DNA of 64,000 bases from positions 62,001 through 126,000 of the forward strand of contig FJOG01000011.1 in NCBI GenBank assembly GCA_900073065.1, in the 5' to 3' direction. Numbering within the stretch: the first letter of the stretch is position 1; each line of letters starts with the position of its first letter. The notes beneath the pieces were generated by a model, which did no database searches, was not told where the DNA came from, and saw only the letters and a program-made list of their open reading frames with translations. This document shows positions 55,153-64,000 of this stretch, piece by piece. The position numbers and the translations under genes are program-made. The DNA comes from Phialocephala subalpina (taxonomy: Eukaryota; Ascomycota; Leotiomycetes; Helotiales; Mollisiaceae).

Positions 55153-56629
55153 ATGGATATTCTTCAGGTAGGATAGATCTTTAGAGCTCCCAGCTTGCGC
55201 ACCTTGGATGTAGCTAACAAAAGAGCAGCGCCTTGCACGGTTCCTCGACCGACCACTCTTCCCCTGGAAGAAGCTCATCGTTGGCTTCTCCCTTGCGCAA
55301 TACCTCTTCGAAGGCTTTCTCTCTCTGCGACAGTATCAAGTCCTCAAGCAAACCCGTCCACCAAAGGTTCTGCAAAATGAAGTGTCCCAAGAAGTCTTCG
55401 ACAAGAGTCAAGCTTATGGCCGAGCCAAAGCGAAATTTGGCCTCTTCTCTGGTCTCTACGGTCAAATCCAAAACACTGCTTTCATCTACTACGACGTTCT
55501 GCCCAAGCTCTGGGCTCTGACAGGTTCATGGCTCCTACAATTTGCACCAGAACGATTCTCCGGCGAGATTTCACACTCGATCATATTTGTCCTTAGCTTC
55601 ATCGTCATCCAGCAGGTCCTGTCTCTTCCGACTTCGATTTACCATACATTTGTGTTGGAGGAGAAGTTCGGCTTCAATAAGCAGACTCCTAAGCTATTTG
55701 TCATGGATATGTTGAAGGGGCAGATGCTGGCTTTCATTCTTGCCCCTCCTATTCTCGCTGGGTTCTTGGCTATTGTTCAGAAGACTGGAAACAAGTTCTT
55801 CTATTACCTCTGGATGTTCGGAGCTGGTCTGCAGATCTTCATGATCACCATCTACCCGATTACTATTCTGCCACTCTTCAACAAGCTTTCTCCACTTCAG
55901 CCGGGCGATTTGAAGGAAGGCGTTGAAGGACTTGCTAAGCGCCTCAAGTTCCCCCTTCACGAGTTATATGTCATTGATGGAAGCAAGCGAAGTGCTCATA
56001 GTAACGCCTACTTCTTCGGCATGCCATGGAAGAAGCACATTGTCATTTACGATACCCTGATTGAGAAGAGCGAAACTCAGGAAGTTGTAGCTGTTCTTGC
56101 ACACGAGCTTGGTCACTGGAGTCTTGGACACACAACTAGACTTTTTGGAATCTCTCAGGTATGTATTTGAGTCCAAGATGGAGACTACCACTAACATCTT
56201 TAGGCCCATTTCTTCTACATCTTCGCCCTCTTCTCGGTATTTATCAACAACAGATCCCTCTACGAATCCTTCGGTTTCCACAAAGAGTTCCCCATCATAA
56301 TCGGCTTCATTCTCTTCTCCGACGCTCTTGCCCCTATGGATACAGTAATCAAGCTGTTGATGAACATCCTCAGCCGAAGATACGAATTCCAAGCCGATGA
56401 ATTCGCACAGAAGTTGGGATATTCGACAGAGCTAGCCCGCTCTCTGATTAAGCTGCAGATCCAGAATCTGAGCACGATGGACGCTGATTGGATGTATGCA
56501 AGCTACCACTTCTCACATCCTATCTTGTCCGAGAGACTGGGTGCCCTGGGATGGTATGGCGACTCGAAACCGGTGTCGGATACCAAGGAGGAGGAGAAGG
56601 TTGCGCAAGCTAGCGGTAGAGAGCTGTAG
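55153..56629 (+). CDS. STE24: CAAX prenyl protease, zinc metalloprotease Ste24
   Basis: Three exons, 55153..55167, 55229..56158 and 56204..56629, 456 residues, the normal Ste24 length. The 15-nt first exon encodes MDILQ; its 61-bp intron has GCTAAC. The zinc site is VLAHELGHW (HExxH, about residue 297), with the distal Glu in RRYEFQADEFA. Seven or so hydrophobic segments fit the known multi-spanning barrel in the ER and inner nuclear membrane. YVIDGSKRSAHSNAYFFG is the conserved block before the zinc site. The enzyme removes the last three residues of farnesylated CAAX proteins and trims a-factor-type pheromone. Family call is firm. The C-terminal Lys/Glu tail is variable. Confidence 0.96.
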
Positions 56630-56698
56630 ACATACAATACTGCATTGCGCCCATGTTTGTTCCGCCGTGATGTTGTGTCGAGGTAATTTGTGAAATGC

Positions 56699-57334
56699 TC
56701 AACGTGCAGCCGCAGCCAGTCTCGCCTTTTCGTTCTTTTCTCGTTGTTCCTGCTTCTTTTTCTCTTTCTTGGCCAGCTTCCTCGCCTCCTTGTCGGCCGG
56801 TTTCTTAATCGGAGACTTCGTAACCCCATTTGTCTTCTTCGTCTTCGGGACCTTAACAGCAGGAGCGTCTTCTTCCTCCCCCCCTCTCTCCACAACGGTC
56901 CTATTATCAACCTCCAAATCCGACTCCTCCCCTCCTTGGCCCACAACATGCCCTTCATCCCCTAACTCTCCCCCCTCAATACTCTGCTCCCTCTGATACT
57001 CATCTAAATCCATCCACCCCTCCCCTCCTTCCATCGCACCCTGTCCCATATTAACACCATCATCCATACCCTCCGCAACTTGCACGTTCTCTTCAAGATC
57101 AAGAGTTGGCGCGAGCCATTCTCCTCTTAAACCAGCTTCGACTCGTTGCAGGTTGTGGATTGTGACGCTAGAGGAACTGGAGCCGGCGGTTGGACCTGAG
57201 GGGTCGAGTTTGGCGTTTGGGAGGAGGTGCGGGGAGGTGGTTGTGGAGGTGAGGTAGGTGGTGAGGAATTTGAGGGCGATTTCTTGGGTTACTGGTATTG
57301 AGGGGCCGAGACGGTGGGGTGGGAAGGCGGACAT
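56699..57334 (-). CDS. Lysine-rich C-terminus hypothetical protein, probably nuclear
   Basis: Single exon, 211 residues. The N-terminal 90 residues look conserved and folded (GPSIPVTQEIALKFLTTYL, LLPNAKLDPSGPTAG, VTIHNLQRVEAGLRGEWLAP). A long acidic stretch follows (EGGEGWMDLDEYQRE, EESDLEVD), then a Lys-rich tail (KKPADKEARKLAKKEKKKQ) expected to form a helix and carry a nuclear or nucleolar signal. I do not recognise the family. Ribosome-biogenesis factors often look like this, but that is only a guess. The gene ends 69 bp from the STE24 stop and starts 216 bp from the bL34m start. Confidence 0.68.
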   Translation of the reverse strand: MSAFPPHRLGPSIPVTQEIALKFLTTYLTSTTTSPHLLPNAKLDPSGPTAGSSSSSVTIHNLQRVEAGLRGEWLAPTLDLEENVQVAEGMDDGVNMGQGAMEGGEGWMDLDEYQREQSIEGGELGDEGHVVGQGGEESDLEVDNRTVVERGGEEEDAPAVKVPKTKKTNGVTKSPIKKPADKEARKLAKKEKKKQEQREKNEKARLAAAAR

Positions 57335-57549
57335 ATTTAGAAGTGATGTCTGCAGCCAATTGAGAGAATAAATGTTTTGTGAGCTTCGTAGTGCGATTGT
57401 GTCGTTAAGCTTTTGTTGAAGAAATCAGAAGCTCTTGATATTTTTTTGAAGGAGGCGGCCGCTAGCGTTCTTTCCTTTCGATGCAACGACAAGCATTGAA
57501 CAACTTCAAGCTTGACCACGACCGCAGCATCCAAGCCCAATTGATCAAG
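57335..57549. promoter_or_regulatory. Divergent promoter region, lysine-rich protein / bL34m
   Basis: 215 bp between the two start codons. An in-frame ATG at 57481 upstream of the bL34m start lies here. No motif was assigned. Confidence 0.4.
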
Positions 57550-58017
57550 ATGCTGTGTCTTCGCTGCTCCCAGGGCTTCAGTGCCGCACTCAGGCCTTCT
57601 TCGTTTTCACAAGCAGCCGCGAGGACTGCTTTGAAAGCCTCTTCAAAGAGGTACAATCACAAAATCATCCCATGAATCGATAGACATCTAACACAACCTA
57701 GAACCTTCACATCTTTCCTCGGACCATCTCGACCGACCGTACTCCCTTCATCCTTCACCATCAAACCCTCTCTCTCAGGTTCGATACCCGCGCCCGCTAT
57801 TTCAGCGTCAGCAGAAACCCTCGACCTCCTCCCCAAGATCTCAACACACCCAGCTCTCGGCGCGACACAAATCCGCTGCGGTCCCAGAAATACCTTCAGT
57901 CCGAGTCATTTCGTTAGAAAGAGGCGGCATGGATTCTTGAGTCGGATTAGGACGAGGAAGGGGAGGATGACGTTGGCGAGACGGAGGGCGAAGAAGAGGA
58001 GTACTTTGAGTCATTAA
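57550..58017 (+). CDS. MRPL34: Mitochondrial large ribosomal subunit protein bL34m
   Basis: Two exons, 57550..57650 and 57702..58017, 138 residues. The 51-bp intron (GTACAATC ... ATCTAACAC ... CCTAG) joins SSKR to TFTSFLGPSRPT. The N-terminus (MLCLRCSQGFSAALRPSSF, SQAAARTALKASSKR) is a mitochondrial presequence; an upstream in-frame ATG at 57481 would add 23 residues. The C-terminus is the bacterial-type L34 core: RNTFSPSHFVRKRRHGFL, SRIRTRKGRMTLARRRAKK ending RSTLSH. The family call is firm. The protein sits in the organelle large subunit. Confidence 0.93.
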
Positions 58018-59311
58018 GCGCCAGAAGGAGAGAAGAGATGTGGGACGAATGGAATTGCATGGCATTGATAAAGGCAAAAAGTGGCGGAGAAGAGTGGATG
58101 TGTATATCAGTGGAGAAGCCCTGCTTGGGTTGTACGAATATGATGGTTGAAGAAGCATTAGGGCTCAATGCAGAATGTAGCCCCTTGACCCGGACGAAGC
58201 TTTCTCTATTTGCATCTATGCTATTTATGCTTGATTTCGATATTTTTATTTATCTTGCTCTGATTGTTTGTTTTGCAATGCAATTGCTTTGTTCTTCGCC
58301 TTTGTGATTCTTCACATCGTAGAGCATTGCTTTAGTCCTTAGACTCACTTGCATTAGGATTCGAGATGAATCAAAGAGATTTGTCAGCGAACAACTTACG
58401 TTAGTATATTTCGAAGACTAGCCACAGCTTCACTTTTTGCATGAGGTTGCTATCCTGTTCTCCCTCACGTCATCGCAGGCCTCAATTTGTCTCTGCGGTT
58501 GTGGGATATTCGAGGAGCAAGTTGTATCAGTATTCACACGACGGAGAATAGATATTACTTCCTTATATGCCTATCGTACTGAAATCTCTTTTGTTTAAGT
58601 AAAAGAACGGGCGCATAGAGCACCGGCTATCCTTGCTCCGTTCTGCCGCTTGAGTTAGATATTTGACTCCATATAATCCCCTCAATCCTCAAGCGAGGCG
58701 CTATCAAAATAAAATCAACTTCAACCGCCCTTCTAAAATCATCCAAAAAAAAAGAGGGGGGAGGGTAGATCTAAATGGCAAAAGACTAAGGGCTACGCAG
58801 CCGAAGCTGGGTCCTATAGAGAAAACCCCCGGACGGGTTTTACTTAAAGCGTATGCGGGCCAGGCGAAACCTTTCTTCTCCATCTTAGAGGCACAATTTG
58901 ACCTGGGCTACCATGCCTGGTAGCCCGCCTTTTGTGCCTCGTTAAAGAAAATTCTGCTTATTTAAATCTATACGACTGCTGTTTGGGTGGGGCGGCTTTT
59001 TGGAATAGCTTCAAGACCGCGAGGCGAGGATTAGTGGGATTTGCTGGAATAATGTTTATCCCGCACTGGGAGCTTTACAAGCGATGACTTCGAGAGTGAG
59101 AGGTGCTGAATGTGCTTTAAAGAATACAATTGCTTCATTCGAACATAGATGCTAAACCTATTTGCAGAAATACCCAAACACCATCACTCGAATCGCCCGC
59201 TTGTGAATCCTCCAACTAACCTACCAGGCTATCGATTTCATTACACATTATCGTCATAATCCAGATCAAGCTCAAGCTAGACGGCGCAGACCGACACATA
59301 ACAGAGACCAC
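58018..59311. other. 1.3-kb intergenic region with hairpin
   Basis: No protein-coding gene is supported. It has an A/G-rich run near 58743-58768 and the hairpin at 58888..58940. Confidence 0.45.
58888..58940. repeat. Nested perfect inverted repeat (hairpin)
   Basis: The outer arms are GAGGCACAA (58888..58896) and TTGTGCCTC (58932..58940); the inner arms are GGGCTACCA (58905..58913) and TGGTAGCCC (58918..58926), with a 4-nt loop. Both 9-bp arm pairs are perfect. It could be a remnant of a foldback element or a transcribed structured RNA. There is no evidence for either beyond the symmetry. Confidence 0.8.
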
Positions 59312-60111
59312 TCAAGCGCCAGTGGTTGGGAGCTTCGAGGGCACAAGGCTTCCAGCACCTTCCCCAGCTTCGGCCTCCAAAGCACCAGCTTGCTCTCCAA
59401 TGACCGCGCTATCATTCGTACCATCACCATCAATATTGTTGGTGAGCCCTTCCTGGTATTCGGCAACATCTGGATTCACAATACTGATGATAGCGGCAGT
59501 GCCCGCACCGGCCTTATCAAGCTGACGTTTCCCAGTCAGAAGTTTAGACGGGACGAGATTCCCAGCACCCTCTCCCGCCTCAGCCTCCAACGCACCAACC
59601 TGCTCACCAATCACAGTGCTGTCGCTTGTTCCATCACCATCAATGTTGTTGGTGAGCCCCTCTTGATAATCCGCAAGCTCTGGATCGACAACGCCGATGA
59701 CGGCGGCTGTACCCGCACCAGCTTTGTCGAGTTGACGTCTGGCACCCGCAGACTTGAGGAGAGAAGCAGCGTTCTGTCCAGCTTCCTTGACTGCGAGACC
59801 GGATCCAGTATCACCATCGGTTAAGATTGCGTTGCATGCATCGCCAACACCTGCTCCTTGACGCTTGGCTCCAGCGGATTTGAGAAGTGAAGCGGCATTC
59901 TGACCGGCTTCTTTGACAGCGAGTCGGGAGCTCGTGTCAGCGTCTGTGAGGATAGCTTTGGGCAATGTTAGTCATGGGTCAAGATGGAGGGTTTGGAGGA
60001 TTTACCGTCACATCCTGCACCTACACCGGCGCCTTGGGGAAGAGGAGCAGTGAGGATGGTGGACGAGAAGATGAAGAGCGCGAGGCTCATGGTCATCTTT
60101 GTGAGTTGCAT
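59312..60111 (-). CDS. Secreted repeat precursor with dibasic (kexin-type) sites, KEP-like
   Basis: Two exons, complement 60111..60006 and 59955..59312, 249 residues; the 50-bp intron has GACTAAC. A signal peptide (MQLTKMTMSLALFIFSSTIL) ends near APLP. The rest is four units in two types: A1 26-67 and A2 68-109 (42 residues each, starting QGAGVG, one Cys each), B1 110-179 and B2 180-249 (70 residues each, starting QLDKAGAG). KR, RR and KR end A1, A2 and B1, and every unit begins with Gln. This is the layout of fungal Kex2-processed repeat proteins, a class that includes pheromone, hydrophobin-like and ribosomal-peptide precursors. Cleavage and product function are inference. No modifying enzymes are adjacent. 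Confidence 0.8.
59315..59860 (-). repeat. Coding repeats of the KEP-like precursor
   Basis: B1 (59734..59525) and B2 (59524..59315) are adjacent 210-bp repeats. A2 (59860..59735) repeats A1, which is split by the intron. Differences between copies are mostly single substitutions, and each unit has an exact codon-multiple length. Confidence 0.8.
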
Positions 60112-61195
60112 GCTGGCGGCTTGTAGTTGGGGAGCTGGAAGGATAACCGAGTGCGATCCGGATGGCAGGGGAGCTCTGGTCTGCTTAGATGCTTGAAGGC
60201 TGCGCTGCTGTGATGGCTAGATGTTGGCTTGATGTTTCAATTCTTGCTGAACATTGTGGGCAATATATCCTTTTTGAGAGCTTTCAACATTCATCAACAA
60301 GGCTCGATGACGAACGCCCAGCAAAGTCTCACTTTTACCACTTCGCAAACAATCATTCTTTGTATATTGCCGTGCCGTGTAGGATACAGTCTTCCTTCAG
60401 GCTCTTCGTCCTTGAACCTTTCGTGTTACCAAAGAAGCGACAGAAAAGTCGGGCGAGGCACTTTTAGCTTCATGATCGCCCGTCCTCAACGAGAATTGAC
60501 GAGCGCATAAGGACCCAGGTGTGAGAGACGATCCTAAGGGGCTTGCCTTCATTCCTAGTTGGTGAAAGTAGGAAAGAAATATTAAAGCCTTCGACATCAA
60601 TTTTCGGAGACTATTGCTCGGGATAGAGTAATCAATTGTCAAAGCAAGCGCCGACATTTCGAACTAGGATCCTGAAGTGCTTTCGGAACCATCTTTGCGT
60701 AGTCGTCGAAAGGTTCGCGTATGCTTGGAGAGAACTAAGATGTTCTCGAAGAGGCTCTGGCTATGATTAAGGTCGGAGCCAGTCGATCATTTAAGTGCGA
60801 TGGCGCGGTGGCTTGGGGAATGTGAGCTACTCGAACCGTGGAAGCCAATGAGATGCCAAGGAAGAATAAGCTTCATCAAGCTTTCGGAGTAGAGCAAAGG
60901 TATTGGCTTGATCGACATTTTCGTTCCGTTTTCTCGGAATTTGCGATTTTGAGCGAGGGAGGAAGAGACGTAGATGGCGCTCTCTCAGGAGCGGCAGGCC
61001 AATAAAGTCCCTTCAAACATCCCGAAAGTCTGAATAAATTCAAAGGGTCGAGAGGAGAAATGGTCCTGATGACGCATGAAGCTAGGGAAAATCTCCGCAG
61101 CGCCGCTGATGGCTGAATGGCCCTGGTTTTCTGGCCCTTTGGTCTGTCGCTGAAAACTGCGAGGGCGGGGGTCAATTTTTTCCCCCTCCGTCTTC
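60112..61195. other. 1.1-kb intergenic region, no gene recognised
   Basis: It holds the promoter of the repeat precursor gene and the 3' side of the HET gene. No coding signal is seen. Confidence 0.45.
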
Positions 61196-63239
61196 TCACT
61201 TCAGGTCAAACGCCTGCATCGCAGTCTGATGCTGATCATTCCAGAACTCTCCTTTCATGATGCCATGAATGTATGCCTCTCCAACTAGCCGATAGCCACC
61301 ATCACATGGTCTCAAGATGACTGGCACCGTGCCACCCTCGAGAAGACAGACTAAGTCTCCGACACAAGAATGCATGTGTGCTCGGCCCAAATACCCCATG
61401 CTTGTGACGACAATACGGCGGTAAAGTCTGAATAATGCCAAAGAGTTGATGAAGCTGGCCAACACATCATCGACGGTGGCAGGCGCTCCATGATAGAGGA
61501 TGTCCTTTCGAGGTAATTTGAGCTTCCTGGGTGGAGATTTGCTTGGATCCTGGTACTGTGCCCATTGTGCGAGCGGGCGTCCGTAAATGAGGTATCGGCC
61601 AGTGGCACAGACTCGCGACTGAATTTTCGCGGATCTCTTGGCTAAGAGAGACTGACCGGGTTTAGACCAAAGTCTTTGGAAAGAGAAGTAAGCAGGTACG
61701 GACTCGATACTGGCCGAGGACGGTTTCTCGGGGCTTTGGTCTAAAATGCTGTACCAAATTGCGTTGTACAAGTCTGCTTCTGTTCCATATACGTTATGCC
61801 CAATGGTAAATTCTGCTTCCTTCTCCTGCTGAACATTGAGAAAGCTGGTACGGTGGTTGTGAGACCCTCCACAGTATGTTTCCGACAAGCTTTGTATGGT
61901 ATCGAATACATAGCCGCGTATAGACAGTGTCAAACGATCTGGCGATAGTTTGGGTTTTGAGAACGAACTCCCACACGCCTTGTATTGGTCATACAAAAGT
62001 TGATTTGCTCCCTGACTTTGCCAAGTGCTAGCCCCTGTTCCTCAGATACTCCCAGTCAGTGCACTATTCTTATGTTTCAGTATTAAAGATACATCCCCCA
62101 AGTACTGATATATATGCGTCTTGAGTGACCAGCCTCGAAGACATCAGGTACAACCAAAAGGAGATAATGTACCCAAGAGTTTGGGACTTACAGTCTATGA
62201 CCCAGGACTGGAGTTCGGGTCTCCTTTCAAGTTTTGGATTGCCAACACATATGCAGTCCATCCTTCCTTTCCTGTTTTTGTAATGGAGTAGAGTTGAGAT
62301 GGTCAGATCCCGAAGTAGATTGTCGAGAGTCTGGTTGTAACTTGGGTGAGGTACCAGGTCTGGACCGTCGTGACACAAACCGAGGACTGCAAAAATCTTG
62401 TCCAGAGGCTCAGTTGTCAGTGAGAGGCTAGACAAGCATAGCGCTTTGTGAAGAGAGAGTTTTGATTTCTTCGTTCCAGATTTCCGGACCTCCTCCGTCA
62501 GCTCTCGGATTCTGAGTATGCACTTGATCTCAGGTAAGCCGCTGAGATCTCTGAAGGCAGAGTACTCCTCGAAAAGCCGTTTTATGCAAGCTGATAGCAC
62601 TTCCAGAGAAACAGTGTGCTTTCCCCACCAAATGCATACTGCGTTGGAAAGTGATAGCTCTTGGATAATCCAAGTTCGTCGCCAATAAGGAGAAGCCAAG
62701 AATGGTGCAATTGACGCCCTCCAGTTATGTTGTCTTCTCTTCCTGGACATTCGAAGGGTCTTGAAATGTGCCTTATGGTCGTCCTCGCGCTGATAGAAGA
62801 TCTTGTTCATGCAATTGTATGCCGATTCTGCTTGACCCCGTTCGTCTGGGCCCAGCCAGGAAATCGTCTTTTGGCTGTATTTATAGATGTCTCCCATCCG
62901 AAGAATTTGGCGACCTTTCTCGTCGTTGTCGCCTTGATTGATACACAATGCGTCCACCCAGATTACATCACACCCTCTTCGCCTGAATTCATGGAGTGCA
63001 GCCCAGAGATTCTCGGCAACAGATACGCAGTATCCGTCAACGAAAATGGACTTGGAATTGCTAGTATCACCCCAACAATAGGACAGAGCCACGTATCGGT
63101 AGTTACCCGCGTGTTGCTGGCATTGGAAATGCACGAGATTGCAGCGAATCGCTTCGCAATCAGCGCCGGGCAAAATGTTGAGAAGACGGATCTCCTGGGT
63201 GGCTCCATCAAGAGGCCTGTATGGGTACGTACACGACAT
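61196..63239 (-). CDS. HET-domain (heterokaryon incompatibility-type) protein
   Basis: Two exons, complement 63239..62192 and 62034..61196, 628 residues. The 157-bp intron (GTAAGT ... GCACTGACTGGG ... GGAACAG) restores Trp in SWVIDWASTWQSQ, the position where HET proteins carry a conserved W. The HET domain spans about residues 40-200: YRYVALSYCWGD, ENLWAALHEFRRRGCDVIWV, DALCINQGDNDEKGRQI, MGDIYKYSQKTISWLG and RRTWIIQELSLS. The C-terminal half (LTLSIRGYVFDTIQSLSE, VCATGRYLIYGRP, VPVILRPCDGGYRLVGEAY) is the usual downstream region. Such proteins trigger allorecognition or cell-death responses in fungi; partner and trigger cannot be read here. No NACHT or STAND domain is attached. Confidence 0.92.
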
Positions 63240-64000
63240 TCTGCTGTACTGGTGCTCCTCCGCCGATATGGCTCACGATTTCAGATGGAACGATACAGAA
63301 TAGCATATGCTATTGTCCCAACCGTGCACGTAGTTTGAAAAGGAAGTCGGACCCGAGACTCAAGCAGTCTCATCGAAGTTGGGGATTGCACGTTGTACGT
63401 GATGCTTCCAATCTCATGACTTCAGGTGCTGGTGAATGTCACGGGCTGTCCAGTGATTTGGTGTGTCGCTTTTCTGGAACACCTCGAGATGGTCCATCAT
63501 TGAGAGACGAAGAGTATGTTCTGATGTTGATGGCCAGATGTTGGGTTTGTGGAGGATCTTGAGGTGACAGGGTTTTGCATAGCCCCGCTGTCTCAGCGAG
63601 GAACCCGATTCGTTAGTTTGCATCCTAACCGCTGAGAGAGCATCTTCTTTCAAGTGAGGAATATGAATATTTTAGTAAGGGGAAGATTAGCACGATGACA
63701 ACGGATGATGCGAATAAAGTCCATTTCTTCTTCTGTGGTTGCTGTATTGTTGAAAATCTGGAAACACCTGTTCAAAAAAGGTAGCTCCCCAAAATTTCCC
63801 CAAAATGGTCTGAATTCATGAAATGCATAGGAAACTGCGGTCGTCTTTCCATGCTTCCCGTAGATTCATTCTTCGTTCTTGGGTTGTGACTTAAGTTGCC
63901 AATAGTGTTAATTAAATTATGCTTTGTCCGTTTAGAGATTTGAGCTTCTGACCAAACCGAGACATACTCCCGACGCCAATTTGAAAGTGCGAAGACTTCG
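63240..64000. other. Upstream region of HET gene to window edge
   Basis: 761 bp with no supported gene. Short frames on both strands lack recognisable motifs. It presumably includes the HET promoter. Confidence 0.45.

Noticed and set aside
61196..61996. Separate gene starting MYDQYKACGSSF
   Set aside because: It is the second exon of the HET gene; the intron 62035..62191 restores the conserved Trp and keeps phase.
1..64000. CRISPR arrays, operons, ribosome-binding sites, rRNA genes
   Set aside because: None seen; gene structure is eukaryotic, so prokaryotic signals were not expected.

Overview
The window looks like about 64 kb of nuclear DNA from a filamentous ascomycete (Pezizomycotina; a leotiomycete would fit, but that is inference). 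Genes are dense, on both strands, and most are split by short GT-AG introns of 45-60 bp with CTAAC/CTGAC-like branch sites. The protein set is typical of these fungi: INO80 subunit Ies1, an SHPRH/Irc20-type SNF2-RING protein, a fungal bZIP, a HET-domain protein, a GH28 rhamnogalacturonase and a kexin-site repeat protein. Gene models below were assembled by hand from open frames plus splice sites; every spliced model was checked so that exon phases sum to whole codons.

Layout. 1-2.3 kb: edge of a C2H2-type gene, an amidase relic, a secreted Ser/Thr-rich repeat protein. 2.6-8.7 kb: SNF2-RING helicase (-) divergent from mitoribosomal mS41 (+). 10.3-19.6 kb: bZIP, IES1 and a 1153-residue nuclear-looking protein, all (+), with an 83-bp tandem repeat before the last. 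20.3-28.7 kb: nutrient and carbohydrate block with GH28 rhamnogalacturonase (-), a Dal5-type MFS transporter (-) divergent from a TauD-type dioxygenase (+) with a small TIR element in their shared promoter, and GH114 (-). 30.8-37.8 kb: poorly known genes, one with an in-frame stop, then RAM2 next to a 576-bp assembly gap. 38-50.5 kb: housekeeping block with ERG12, an ABM-like protein, RPL38, a tiny Ish1-like membrane protein, a 960-residue disordered protein, an MTR2-like export factor and mitochondrial MetRS. 51.5-58 kb: secreted type-B carboxylesterase, ABC-transporter relic, STE24, a lysine-rich protein, bL34m. 59.3-64 kb: accessory end with a secreted precursor built as A-A-B-B with dibasic sites between units, and a HET protein.

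How genes relate. ERG12 (mevalonate pathway), RAM2 (farnesyl transfer) and STE24 (CAAX proteolysis) act in one chain leading to prenylated proteins, though they lie apart. The MFS and TauD genes probably form an uptake-and-oxidation pair. mS41, bL34m and MetRS serve mitochondrial translation.

The most interesting signals are the dibasic-site repeat precursor (59312-60111), two apparently related introns in unrelated genes (5939-6074 and 52294-52456) that look like introner-like elements, a 267-bp TIR element in a divergent promoter, a partial degenerate duplication of the MTR2 3' end, and a strong nested hairpin at 58888-58940 whose arm motif recurs elsewhere in the window.
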